A stretch of DNA of 64,000 nucleotides from RYN-230 sp963720645. Lineage in GTDB: Bacteria; Actinomycetota; Actinomycetes; Streptosporangiales; Streptosporangiaceae. This document shows positions 24,962 through 33,541 of this stretch, one piece after another (within the stretch, counting starts at the first letter, position 1; every line of letters begins with the position of its first letter). Below the pieces are notes generated by a model. That model did no database searches and was not told where the DNA came from. It saw only the letters and a program-made list of their open reading frames with translations. The stretch lies in contig CAVRFX010000024.1 of NCBI GenBank assembly GCA_963720645.1, positions 62,001-126,000 on the forward strand, in the 5' to 3' direction. Made by a program: the position numbers and the translations under genes.

Positions 24962-26551
24962 TCAGCGGACGAACAGGTGCGCGGCCGCATGATTCGCGAG
25001 ACTGAGCAGGGGCTGGGGGACGATACCGAACACCAGCGTGGTGATCACGCCGATGGCCACGGCCGCGCCGGTGAACACCCCCGGAGTCACCACCGTGACC
25101 ACCGAGGGACCGGCCGGGGCCGGGTCGCTGAAGAACATGAGCACGATCACCCGGACGTAGAAGAACGCGGCGACGGCACTGGCGATCACACCCACGATCA
25201 CCAGCGGGATCGCACCACCGGCGATCGCCGCCTGGAACACCGCGAACTTCCCGGTGAACCCGCTGGTCAGCGGGATACCGGCGAACGCCAGCAGGAAAAA
25301 CGCGAACACGCCGGCCACGAGCGGTGAGCGCCGCCCGAGGCCGGCCCAGCTGGACAGGTGCGCGGCCTCGCCCGCCTGGTCACGGACGAGCGTGACGACC
25401 GCAAACGCACCGATCGTGGTGAACCCGTACACCGCCAGATAGAACAGGCTGCTGGACAGGCCGGCGACGCTCGCAGCGATCACGCCGGTCAGCACGAAGC
25501 CGCCGTGCGCGATGGACGAGTAGGCGAGCAGCCGCTTCACGTCGGTCTGGGTGATCGCGATGATCGCGCCGACCACCATGGTCAGGATGGCCACGCCCCA
25601 CATCACCGGCCGCCAGTCCCAGGTGAGCTGGCCGAACGCCACGTAGAAGACCCGGAGCAGCGCACCGAACGCGGAGACCAGGGTGCACGAGGCCATCAGC
25701 GCGGTGACCGGGGTCGGGGCGCCCTGGTAGACGTCGGGCTTCCAGCTCTGGAACGGGACCGCCCCGATCTTGAACAGCAGGCCGATGCCGAGCAGGGCCA
25801 TGCCCGCGTAGAGCAGGGTCAGGCTGCCCACGTTGCTGGCCGCCGCCGTGGCGATGGCGCCCAGCGACACCGAGCCGGCGTAGCCGTACAGCATGGCCAC
25901 GCCGAACAGGAAGAAGGCGGAGGAGAACGCCCCGAGCAGGAAGTACTTCATGGAAGCTTCCTGCGACAGCAGGCGGCGCCGCCGGGAGAGCCCGCACAGC
26001 AGGTACAGCGGCAGGGACAGCACTTCCAGCGCGACGAACATCGTGAGCAGATCGTTGGACGCCGGGAACAGCAGCATGCCCGCCACCGCGAACAGGGTCA
26101 GCGGGTAGATCTCGGTGTGCACCACGCCGGCCAGCTGGGCGGCGCGTTCCTCGGGGCTGCCGGGGGTGGTGGCCGCCTGGGCCACGAAGGTCTGGTCATC
26201 GCGGGAGGAGTCAGCGATCAGCAGCACGCTGACGAACGCCAGCACGAGGATCGTGCCCCAGACGAACAGCGTCGGGCCGTCCACGCCGACCGCACCCATC
26301 GCCGCGGAACTCCCGTGCCCGCCGTGCGCGAACAGCGACGAGGTGGCGGCGACCACGATCGTCAGCACGAAGGCCACGGCCAGGCCGCCCAGCGTGATGA
26401 TCAGGTGGGCGGGCCGGCGCAGCTCGCGCGGCACGAAGGCCTCGATCAGGACGCCGACCACGCCCAGGCCGAAGACCAGCAGCAGTGGCGAGAGCTGGCC
26501 GTACTCGATGTGCGGCGGGGTGATCGTCGCCACCGCGAGAGACCCGGTCAC
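24962..26551 (-). CDS. nuoN: NADH-quinone oxidoreductase subunit N
   Basis: The protein is 529 residues, an antiporter-like membrane subunit of complex I with about 14 spans. PFQSWKPDVYQGAPTPVTAL and the following helix carry the conserved Lys and Pro of the proton channel, and LLAYSSIAHGGFVLTGVIA matches NuoN. It is the last nuo gene; its GTG overlaps the nuoM stop (GTGA). Its first nine residues, MTGSLAVAT, are the same as those of NuoL although the codons differ. The ~180-bp gap to the polyprenyl synthase gene may hold a promoter or simply be a spacer. Confidence 0.97.
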   Translation of the reverse strand: MTGSLAVATITPPHIEYGQLSPLLLVFGLGVVGVLIEAFVPRELRRPAHLIITLGGLAVAFVLTIVVAATSSLFAHGGHGSSAAMGAVGVDGPTLFVWGTILVLAFVSVLLIADSSRDDQTFVAQAATTPGSPEERAAQLAGVVHTEIYPLTLFAVAGMLLFPASNDLLTMFVALEVLSLPLYLLCGLSRRRRLLSQEASMKYFLLGAFSSAFFLFGVAMLYGYAGSVSLGAIATAAASNVGSLTLLYAGMALLGIGLLFKIGAVPFQSWKPDVYQGAPTPVTALMASCTLVSAFGALLRVFYVAFGQLTWDWRPVMWGVAILTMVVGAIIAITQTDVKRLLAYSSIAHGGFVLTGVIAASVAGLSSSLFYLAVYGFTTIGAFAVVTLVRDQAGEAAHLSSWAGLGRRSPLVAGVFAFFLLAFAGIPLTSGFTGKFAVFQAAIAGGAIPLVIVGVIASAVAAFFYVRVIVLMFFSDPAPAGPSVVTVVTPGVFTGAAVAIGVITTLVFGIVPQPLLSLANHAAAHLFVR

Positions 26552-28245
26552 GGGGTGCTTCCCTTCTGGATCTGCGCGCCGCGGGCGCTCAGGAGGATCT
26601 TCCCGCTCCTGGCCCCGAAGCTCCCGTGAACCGTCAGCTTCTGCGGAGCCGGATGCTGGGCCACGGGGTCGGTCACGTGCACCTGGGACAGCGTGTCGTG
26701 CACCGCCGGGTTGATGACGTCCAGCAGCGGCTTCGGGTACACGCCGAAGACGATGAGCAGGGCGATCAGCGGCCCGACTGCCCAGAGCTCCCGCGGGCGC
26801 AGGTCGGGCATGGCCGCGACCTCCTCACGGACCGGCCCGGTCATCGTGCGCTGGTACATCCACAGGATGTAGATCGCGGCCAGGATGATGCCCGCGGTGG
26901 CGAACGAGGCGGCCACCTTGTACCGGCTGAACGTGCCGATCAGGACGAGGAACTCGCTGACGAAGGTGGACAGCCCGGGCAGGGACAGCCCCGCCAGGCC
27001 GGCGATCAGGAACAGGCCGGCCATGACCGGGGCCACCTGGTACACGCCGCCGTAGTCGGCGATCCGCTGCGACCGGCGGCGGACGATCATGAAGCCGGCG
27101 ACCAGGAACAGCGCGCCGGTGGCGAACGCGTGGTTGACCATGTAAAGGGTGGCGCCGGTCTGGGCCTGCGTGGTGAGCGCGAAGATGCCGAGCACGATGA
27201 ACCCGAAGTGCGAGATCGAGGTGTACGCGATGAGGCGTTTGAGGTCGCGCTGGCCGATGGCCACGATCGCCCCGTACAGGATCCCGATCACCGCGAGCAC
27301 CAGGATCAGCGGCGTGAAGTAGCGGGAGGCGGCGGGGAACAACTGCAGGCAGTACCGGATCATCCCGAACGTGCCGACCTTGTCCATCACGCCGACCAGC
27401 AGCACCGCCGTGCCGGGCTGGGACGCGGTGGCGGCGTCCGGCAGCCAGGTGTGGAACGGCCACAGCGGGGCCTTGATGGCGAACGCGATGAAGAAGCCCA
27501 GGAACAGCCACTTCTGCACGGTGGGGCTGAACGTCACGTGGGTGAGCTCGCTGAACAGGAACGTGCCGGGGTGGCCGCCGCGGGCGGAGTAGACGTACAG
27601 CGCGATCACCGCGACCAGCATGAGCAGCCCGCCGAACAGGCTGTACAGCAGGAACTTGACCGCGGCGTACTGGCGCTGGCCGGTCCCGAAGCTGCCGATC
27701 AGGAAGTACATCGGGATCAGCATGGCCTCGAAGAACACGTAGAACAGGAAGACGTCGGTGGCCGCGAACACGCCGATCATCATGGTTTCCAGCACCAGCA
27801 GCAGCGCGAAGTAGGTCTTCGCGCTGCGCCGGGGGCGGGGTGCGGGAGTGTCGCCGCCGGGCGCCGCGGGCTCCTGGGCCTCCGGCGGGTCCGCGTCGTT
27901 CCACGAGGCCAGGATGACCACGGGCATCAGCACTGCGGTCATCGCGATCAGCACGAGCGCGATCCCGTCCACGCCGACCGCGTAGTGCACTCCGAACTGC
28001 GGGATCCACTGGTAGGTCTGGGTGAACTGGAACTCGTTCCCGTGCGGCGAGAAGGCGACCATCATGGCGATGGTCAGCCCCAGCGTGATCACCGAGAACA
28101 CCAGCGCCAGCCGCTTGACGAGCAGGCGCCGGGCCGCCCGGTCCGTCTCGCTGCCCGGCGCGGAGACACCCGGCGTCACGGCGATGACCAGCGCGCCGGC
28201 CAGAGGCACCGCGCCGATCACGGTCAGCCAGGGAAACGTGCTCAT
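26548..28245 (-). CDS. nuoM: NADH-quinone oxidoreductase subunit M
   Basis: The protein is 565 residues, longer than the ~490-510 usual in many bacteria because of an inserted cytoplasmic loop rich in Pro/Ala/Asp (about residues 120-145) and an extended C-terminus. WPFHTWLPDAATASQPGTAVLL is the channel helix signature, with DLKRLIAYTSISHFGFIVLG downstream. It is an antiporter-like proton-pumping subunit in the membrane arm. It starts 13 bp after the nuoL stop and overlaps nuoN by 4 bp. Confidence 0.97.
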   Translation of the reverse strand: MSTFPWLTVIGAVPLAGALVIAVTPGVSAPGSETDRAARRLLVKRLALVFSVITLGLTIAMMVAFSPHGNEFQFTQTYQWIPQFGVHYAVGVDGIALVLIAMTAVLMPVVILASWNDADPPEAQEPAAPGGDTPAPRPRRSAKTYFALLLVLETMMIGVFAATDVFLFYVFFEAMLIPMYFLIGSFGTGQRQYAAVKFLLYSLFGGLLMLVAVIALYVYSARGGHPGTFLFSELTHVTFSPTVQKWLFLGFFIAFAIKAPLWPFHTWLPDAATASQPGTAVLLVGVMDKVGTFGMIRYCLQLFPAASRYFTPLILVLAVIGILYGAIVAIGQRDLKRLIAYTSISHFGFIVLGIFALTTQAQTGATLYMVNHAFATGALFLVAGFMIVRRRSQRIADYGGVYQVAPVMAGLFLIAGLAGLSLPGLSTFVSEFLVLIGTFSRYKVAASFATAGIILAAIYILWMYQRTMTGPVREEVAAMPDLRPRELWAVGPLIALLIVFGVYPKPLLDVINPAVHDTLSQVHVTDPVAQHPAPQKLTVHGSFGARSGKILLSARGAQIQKGSTP

Positions 28246-28258
28246 GAGCCGTGGTCTC

Positions 28259-30214
28259 CTAGATTCTCGCCAGCAGGAGGGCGCCGACCAGCAGCACCCC
28301 GCCGAGGAACATGGACAGGGCGTAGGAGCGGACGAAACCGGTCTGGACCCGGCGCAGCCGCCCCGACGTGCCGCCGATGACCGCGGCCACCGTGTTGACC
28401 AGGCCGTCCACGCCGCGGTTGTCGAAGTACACGGACAGCCGGGTCAGCCACTGCCCGGGCCGCATCAGCAGGGACTCGTTGATCGCGTCCCCGTACAGGT
28501 CCTTGCGCGCGGCGGTGACCGGGAACCCGGCGGCCGGGGCGGTCTCCGGCACCGGCCGCCGCCCGTACAGCAGCCACGCCAGCACCCCGAAGATCACGAC
28601 GAGGACCAGGGCCACGCCGCCGGCCAGGGTAAACACGGCCGGCTCGGGCGGCGTGTACCCGCTCACCGGGCCCAGGAACTTGGCCAGCCGGTCGCCGAGG
28701 ACCTCGAAGGCACCGAAGCCCAGGGCGCCGATGCCCAGCAGGATCACCGGCCAGGTCATCACCCGGGGTGCCTCGTGCGGGTGGGCGTCCTCGGCCCAGC
28801 GGCGCTTCCCGAAGAAGGTCATGAACAGGATCCGGGTCATGTAGAACGAGGTGACGCCCGCCCCGATCAGCGCCGCGGTGCCGACGATCCAGCCCGTCGT
28901 GCTGCCGTCGTGATATGCGGCGTCGATCACCGTGTCCTTGGCGAAGAACCCCGAGAACGGGGGGATGCCGATGATGGCCAGGTAGCACGCCGCGAACGTG
29001 GTGAAGGTGATCGGCAGGACCGAGAACAAGCCGCCGAAGCGGCGCATGTTCACCTCGTCGTTCATCCCGTGCATGATCGACCCGGCGTCGAGGAACAGCC
29101 CGGCCTTGTAGAACCCGTGCGCGAGGAGCAGCGCGATCGCGAACGGGTAGCCAGCGGGGCCTACCCCGGCGGCCAGCGTCATGTACCCGATCTGGCTCAT
29201 GGTTGACCCGGCCAGCGCCTTCTTGATGTCATCCTTGGCCGAGCCGATGATCCCCCCGAACAGCAGGGTGGCCGCGCCGACGATGGCCACGGCCAGCCGG
29301 GCATCGGCGGTCAGGTCGAAGATCGGGCCGGACCGCACGATCAGGTACACGCCGGCGGTGACCATGGTGGCCGCGTGGATCAGCGCGGAGACCGGGGTCG
29401 GGCCCTCCATCGCGTCCAGCAGCCAGGACTGCAGCGGGAGCTGGGCCGACTTGCCGCAGGCGCCGAGGAGCAGCAGCAGCCCCATCGCGGTCAGCACCCC
29501 GGACCCGGCCTGCCCGGCGCGGGAGAACACGCCGGTGAACGTCACGGTGCCGAAGGTGGTGAACATCAGCATGATGGCCAGGCTCAGCCCGGCGTCACCG
29601 ACCCGGTTGGCGATGAAGGCCTTCTTGGCCGCCACGGCCGCGGACGGCTTGTACTGCCAGAACCCGATCAGCAGGTATGAGGCCAGGCCGACACCTTCCC
29701 ACCCGGCGTACAGCACCAGGTAGTTGTCGGCCAGCACGAGCAGCAGCATGGCCGCCACGAACAGGTTCATGTACCCGAAGAACCGGCGCCGCCCGGGGTC
29801 GTGCGCCATGTAGCCGACCGAGTAGATGTGGATCAGCGAGCCGACCCCGGTGATCAGCAGCACGAAGCAGATCGACAGCTGGTCCAGCTGCAGGCCGACG
29901 TTCACCTTGAACGTGCCGGCCGTGATCCAGCTGTAGACCTGGACCTCCCGGCTGCGCTGATCGCCCGGGTAGCCGAGCATCTGCGCGAACGCGATGAGCG
30001 CGTAGACGAACGAGGCCAGCGGCATGGCCACGCCCAGCAGATGCCCCCAGCGGTCGGTCCGCTTCCCGCCGAGGAGCAGCACCACGGCGCCGATCAGCGG
30101 GAACACGAGCAGCAGCCACGCCGCCCGCTGCACGCCGACGGCAGGCAGGGTGGTCTCGGCGTGGGCCGCGGCCGTGGTCGCGGCCGTGGTCGCGACCGCA
30201 AGTGAGCCTGTCAC
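28259..30214 (-). CDS. nuoL: NADH-quinone oxidoreductase subunit L
   Basis: The protein is 651 residues, the largest antiporter-like subunit, with the lateral helix that braces the membrane arm expected at its C-terminus. Motifs include FVLLITGVGSLIHIYSVGYM, AKKAFIANRVGDAGLSLAIM, SWLLDAMEGPTPVSALIHAATMV and MSQIGYMTLAAGVG. It begins with GTG (MTGSLAVATTAATTAAAHAE). The N-terminal ~25 residues are Ala/Thr-rich and look like an added leader. The gap of 67 bp from nuoK is the largest inside the operon. Confidence 0.97.
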   Translation of the reverse strand: MTGSLAVATTAATTAAAHAETTLPAVGVQRAAWLLLVFPLIGAVVLLLGGKRTDRWGHLLGVAMPLASFVYALIAFAQMLGYPGDQRSREVQVYSWITAGTFKVNVGLQLDQLSICFVLLITGVGSLIHIYSVGYMAHDPGRRRFFGYMNLFVAAMLLLVLADNYLVLYAGWEGVGLASYLLIGFWQYKPSAAVAAKKAFIANRVGDAGLSLAIMLMFTTFGTVTFTGVFSRAGQAGSGVLTAMGLLLLLGACGKSAQLPLQSWLLDAMEGPTPVSALIHAATMVTAGVYLIVRSGPIFDLTADARLAVAIVGAATLLFGGIIGSAKDDIKKALAGSTMSQIGYMTLAAGVGPAGYPFAIALLLAHGFYKAGLFLDAGSIMHGMNDEVNMRRFGGLFSVLPITFTTFAACYLAIIGIPPFSGFFAKDTVIDAAYHDGSTTGWIVGTAALIGAGVTSFYMTRILFMTFFGKRRWAEDAHPHEAPRVMTWPVILLGIGALGFGAFEVLGDRLAKFLGPVSGYTPPEPAVFTLAGGVALVLVVIFGVLAWLLYGRRPVPETAPAAGFPVTAARKDLYGDAINESLLMRPGQWLTRLSVYFDNRGVDGLVNTVAAVIGGTSGRLRRVQTGFVRSYALSMFLGGVLLVGALLLARI

Positions 30215-30281
30215 TGCGCTACTCCTCGTGCTTCAGCGGCCGCTGACCGGGTCAGCGGGCCGCTACGTCAGCCGGTCCTAG

Positions 30282-30581
30282 CTAGTACTTCAGCAGGCTC
30301 GCGTCGTCCACCGACGCGGACCTGCGGGTGCGGAAGATCGCCATCAGGATCGCGAGGCCGACCACGACCTCAGCGGCCGCGACCACCATCACGAAGAACG
30401 CGATGACCTGGCCGCTCAGGTTGCCGTGCATCCTGGCGAAGGCCACGAACGCGAGGTTGACCGCGTTGAGCATGAGCTCGACGCACATGAAGATCACCAT
30501 CGCGTTGCGCCGCACCAGGACGCCCACGGCGCCGATCACGAACAGGACCACGGCGAGCGCTACGAAGTTCCCCGGGCTCAT
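30282..30581 (-). CDS. nuoK: NADH-quinone oxidoreductase subunit K
   Basis: The protein is 99 residues with three spans, the usual NuoK length. AMVIFMCVELMLNAVNLAFVA carries the conserved membrane Glu (in the VELMLNA motif), and VVAAAEVVVGLAILMAIFR the second Glu in span 3; both are needed for proton transfer in E. coli. Its start and the nuoJ stop share one base. The C-terminus RTRRSASVDDASLLKY is typical of actinobacterial copies. Confidence 0.97.
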   Translation of the reverse strand: MSPGNFVALAVVLFVIGAVGVLVRRNAMVIFMCVELMLNAVNLAFVAFARMHGNLSGQVIAFFVMVVAAAEVVVGLAILMAIFRTRRSASVDDASLLKY

Positions 30582-31393
30582 CAGGTGTCCCCTTCCTGGC
30601 CGGAGTCGCCGGAGGTTTCACCGCGGGCCGCGGCGCTGCTGCCCAGCAGCGTGCGCCGCTGGTCCGGTGTCTCGGGCACCCCCCTGATGGCCTGCGGAAC
30701 CGACGCCTCGGCCGGGGTCCCGTCCGGCAGCAGGGCGGGCATGTCCACGGCGTTGTGCCGCGCGTACGTCCCGGGGCCGGACAGCGCGGCCGGACGCCCG
30801 CTGGCCACCCGGAGCCGGGACAGGTCACGCTGGGTGAGCTTGGGCGTGATGCGCTCGCGGTGCGCGAGGACCATGGCCCCGAGCGCGGCGGTGATCAGCA
30901 GGGCGCTGGTCACCTCGAACGGGAACACGTAGGTGGTGAAGATCAGCTTGGCGATCGCGTACACGTTGTTCGCGCCGAACGCCGGCCCGGCCGGTGCGGC
31001 GCTGCCGAGGACGGCGTGCCCCACGGTCAGGCTGAGCAGCACCAGCAGGCCGATGGCGGCCAGCCCGGCGGCCACCCGCTGGCCCTTGATGGTCTCCACG
31101 AGGGAGTCCCTCGCCCGGATGCCCACGATCATCAGGACGAACAGGAACAGCATGAGCACCGCGCCGGTGTAGACGATGACCTGGACGAAGGCCAGGAACG
31201 GCGCGTTCTGCAGGGCGTACAGGGCAGCCAGCGAGAGCATGACCACGGCCAGCAGCACCGCGCAGTACACCGCCTTGCGGACCAGGATCATGCCGAGCGC
31301 CGCGGTCACGGACACCACCGCGAGGAGCCAGAACGTGATCTGCTGGGTGGTGGAGGCCACGTCGCTGATGGCCAGGACGCCGCCGTGCATCAC
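30581..31393 (-). CDS. nuoJ: NADH-quinone oxidoreductase subunit J
   Basis: The protein is 270 residues. Five spans lie in the first ~175 residues, with VIVYTGAVLMLFLFVLMIVGI containing the pi-bulge helix of NuoJ. The cytoplasmic C-terminal tail of about 95 residues (from LAHRERITPKLTQRDL) is long and low in conserved sequence, as in many actinobacteria. It is a membrane-arm subunit at the junction with the quinone module. ATGA overlaps with nuoI upstream and one base with nuoK downstream show tight coupling. Confidence 0.96.
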   Translation of the reverse strand: MMHGGVLAISDVASTTQQITFWLLAVVSVTAALGMILVRKAVYCAVLLAVVMLSLAALYALQNAPFLAFVQVIVYTGAVLMLFLFVLMIVGIRARDSLVETIKGQRVAAGLAAIGLLVLLSLTVGHAVLGSAAPAGPAFGANNVYAIAKLIFTTYVFPFEVTSALLITAALGAMVLAHRERITPKLTQRDLSRLRVASGRPAALSGPGTYARHNAVDMPALLPDGTPAEASVPQAIRGVPETPDQRRTLLGSSAAARGETSGDSGQEGDT

Positions 31394-32073
31394 TGCTGCA
31401 CCCCGGTCTCGCCCGCGCCGGTCTCATCCGCGCCGGTCTCATCCGCGCCGGTCTCGTCCGCACCGGTCTGGCCGGGCCCGGTCTCGTGCGGCTCAGTCCC
31501 GCCGGGCGTCCAGGCTGGCACCCCGGCCTCCCCTTCCGACCCCGGGGCCAGGGCGGGTTCCGCGACGACGCCCGCCGAGCGGAGGTTGTAGTAGTCCCGT
31601 TCGGTCTTACCGAGACGCATCTCGTGCGGGGGCTGTTCCATGCCCGGCAGCAGCGGGGCGAGCAGCTGCTCCTTGGTCCAGATCAGGCTCTCCCGGTTGT
31701 CGTCCGCGAGCTCGTATTCGTTGGTCATGGTCAGCGCCCGGGTCGGGCACGCTTCCACGCACAGCCCGCAGAGGATGCAGCGCAGGTAGTTGATCTGGTA
31801 CACGGCGCCGTACCGCTCACCGGGGGAATACCGCTCCTCCGGCGTGTTGTCGCCGCCTTCCACATAGATCGCGTCGGCCGGGCAGGCCCAGGCACACAGC
31901 TCGCAGCCGATGCACTTCTCCAGCCCGTCCGGCCAGCGGTTGAGCTGGTGACGGCCGTGGAAGCGGGGGGCGGTCGGGTTCTTCTCCTCGGGGTACTGGA
32001 CGGTGTTGACCTTCTCGAACATGGTCCGGAAGGTGGTCCCGAATCCTTTGATGGGGCCCAGGAACTCAGGCAC
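31390..32073 (-). CDS. nuoI: NADH-quinone oxidoreductase subunit I with acidic repeat tail
   Basis: The protein is 227 residues. Two CxxCxxCxxxCP motifs, CIGCELCAWACP (near 55) and CILCGLCVEACP (near 100), bind clusters N6a and N6b, and NRWPDGLEKCIGC and PTRALTMTNEYELAD flank them as usual. The core ends at about residue 180. A tail of about 45 residues follows that ends in TGADETGADETGADETGAG, encoded by a degenerate 15-bp repeat (about 31402-31490). The repeat is not part of the family fold and looks like slippage expansion. It starts inside nuoH (8-bp overlap). Confidence 0.96.
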   Translation of the reverse strand: MPEFLGPIKGFGTTFRTMFEKVNTVQYPEEKNPTAPRFHGRHQLNRWPDGLEKCIGCELCAWACPADAIYVEGGDNTPEERYSPGERYGAVYQINYLRCILCGLCVEACPTRALTMTNEYELADDNRESLIWTKEQLLAPLLPGMEQPPHEMRLGKTERDYYNLRSAGVVAEPALAPGSEGEAGVPAWTPGGTEPHETGPGQTGADETGADETGADETGAGETGVQQ

Positions 32074-33541
32074 CGGTCACCTCCTTCGTCGTGGCCCGGG
32101 ACTCGCCGGACTCCGCCGGGGTGACCTCCGAGGGGGACACGTTCACCCCGACCCCGTGGTAATGCGGCAGGTCCATCGGCGGAACGGGGAAGGCCGGGCC
32201 GCCATCGGCCGGGCGCGGCTCGCCCGCGGCTCCTTCCGCCGCCGGGGGCAGGCCCGCCTGGGCGGCCGCCTCCTCGGCGGCCTGGGCGCGGCGCTGCGCG
32301 GCCGCGTCGCCCATGAACAGCAGTATCAGCAGCGCGACCACGAGCAGGCCGGCCACGGTGTAGACCGCCGGGCTGCCGCCGTGCGTGCGCCAGACCCGGA
32401 TCGTGGCGATGACCAGGATCCAGACCAGCGAGACCGGGATGAGCACCTTCCAGCCGAACCGCATCAGCTGGTCGTAGCGGATCCGGGGCAGGGTACCGCG
32501 CAGCCACACGAAGAAGAACAGCACGATCAGCACCTTGGCCAGGAACCACAGCAGCGGCCACCAGCCGGTGTTGGCGTCGGGCCACACGCTGATCGGCCAG
32601 GGGGCCCGCCAGCCACCGAGGAACAAGGTGCTGGCCAGCCCGGCGACCGTGGTCATGTTGATGTACTCGCCCAGGTAGAACAGGGCGAACTTGAGCGAGG
32701 AGTACTCGGTGTGGAACCCGCCGACCAGCTCGCCCTCGCCTTCGGGCAGGTCGAACGGCAGCCGGTTGGTCTCGCCGACCATGGTGATCACGTAGATCAC
32801 GAACGACGGGAACAGCAGGACCGCGTACCAGGACGGCCAGTGCAGGATCGCGCCGAACAGGTGGAACTCGGTGTTGGCCCCGGACTGCTTGGCCACGATG
32901 GCCGTGGTGGACAGCGAGCCCGAGTAGAGGAAGACCGCGACGAACGACAGCCCCATCGCGATCTCGTAGCTGATCACCTGCGCCGACGAACGCAGCCCGC
33001 CCAGCAGCGGGTACGGGGATTCGGATGCCCACCCGGCCAGCACGATCCCGTAGACCGCCATCGAGCTCATGGCCAGCACCAGCAGGACGGCCACGGGCAG
33101 GTCGGCGAGCTGCAGGGGAGTTTGCACGCCGAAGATCGAGACCTCGGGGCCAAACGGGATGATCGCGAAGCTGACGAACGCGGGGATCACTGCGATCGCG
33201 GGGGCCAGCCAGAACAGCAGCTTATCCACGTGACTGGGGATGATGTCTTCCTTGAGCGGCAGCTTGATGCCGTCCATGAGCGACTGGAGCAGGCCGAACG
33301 GCCCGGCCCGGTTCGGCCCCGGCCGCTGCTGCATCCGGCCGATGATCCGGCGCTCGGCCCAGATCGCGAACAGGGTCATGATCATCAGGAAGAGGAAGAC
33401 GAACAGGACCTTGATGATCACCAGCCACCAGGGCTGGTGGTAGAAGCTGGCCAGGGTCGGGTCCGCCGCCGCGAGCACGCGAGGATGGCCGGCGGCCGCA
33501 GCCGCGAGGCCCCGGTCCGCCGTGCTGGCCAGGCCGCTCAT
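32066..33541 (-). CDS. nuoH: NADH-quinone oxidoreductase subunit H
   Basis: The protein is 491 residues from ATG 33541, which overlaps the nuoG stop (ATGA); an upstream in-frame start would lie inside nuoG and is unlikely. Signatures are AERRIIGRMQQRPGPNRAGP, the quinone-channel loop, and ETNRLPFDLPEGEGELVGGFHTEYS, with its conserved acids. About eight to nine spans make up the first 400 residues. The cytoplasmic tail of about 90 residues is Ala/Glu/Pro-rich and longer than in E. coli. It joins the hydrophilic arm to the membrane arm and forms much of the quinone site. Confidence 0.97.
   Translation of the reverse strand: MSGLASTADRGLAAAAAGHPRVLAAADPTLASFYHQPWWLVIIKVLFVFLFLMIMTLFAIWAERRIIGRMQQRPGPNRAGPFGLLQSLMDGIKLPLKEDIIPSHVDKLLFWLAPAIAVIPAFVSFAIIPFGPEVSIFGVQTPLQLADLPVAVLLVLAMSSMAVYGIVLAGWASESPYPLLGGLRSSAQVISYEIAMGLSFVAVFLYSGSLSTTAIVAKQSGANTEFHLFGAILHWPSWYAVLLFPSFVIYVITMVGETNRLPFDLPEGEGELVGGFHTEYSSLKFALFYLGEYINMTTVAGLASTLFLGGWRAPWPISVWPDANTGWWPLLWFLAKVLIVLFFFVWLRGTLPRIRYDQLMRFGWKVLIPVSLVWILVIATIRVWRTHGGSPAVYTVAGLLVVALLILLFMGDAAAQRRAQAAEEAAAQAGLPPAAEGAAGEPRPADGGPAFPVPPMDLPHYHGVGVNVSPSEVTPAESGESRATTKEVTGA

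Noticed and set aside
26626..28380. 584-codon plus-strand frame opposite nuoM
   Set aside because: Composition (His/Asp/Arg/Gln-rich) and position mark it as a shadow of nuoM.
31402..31490. Possible CRISPR array
   Set aside because: The 15-bp units are contiguous, without spacers, and lie in frame within nuoI.
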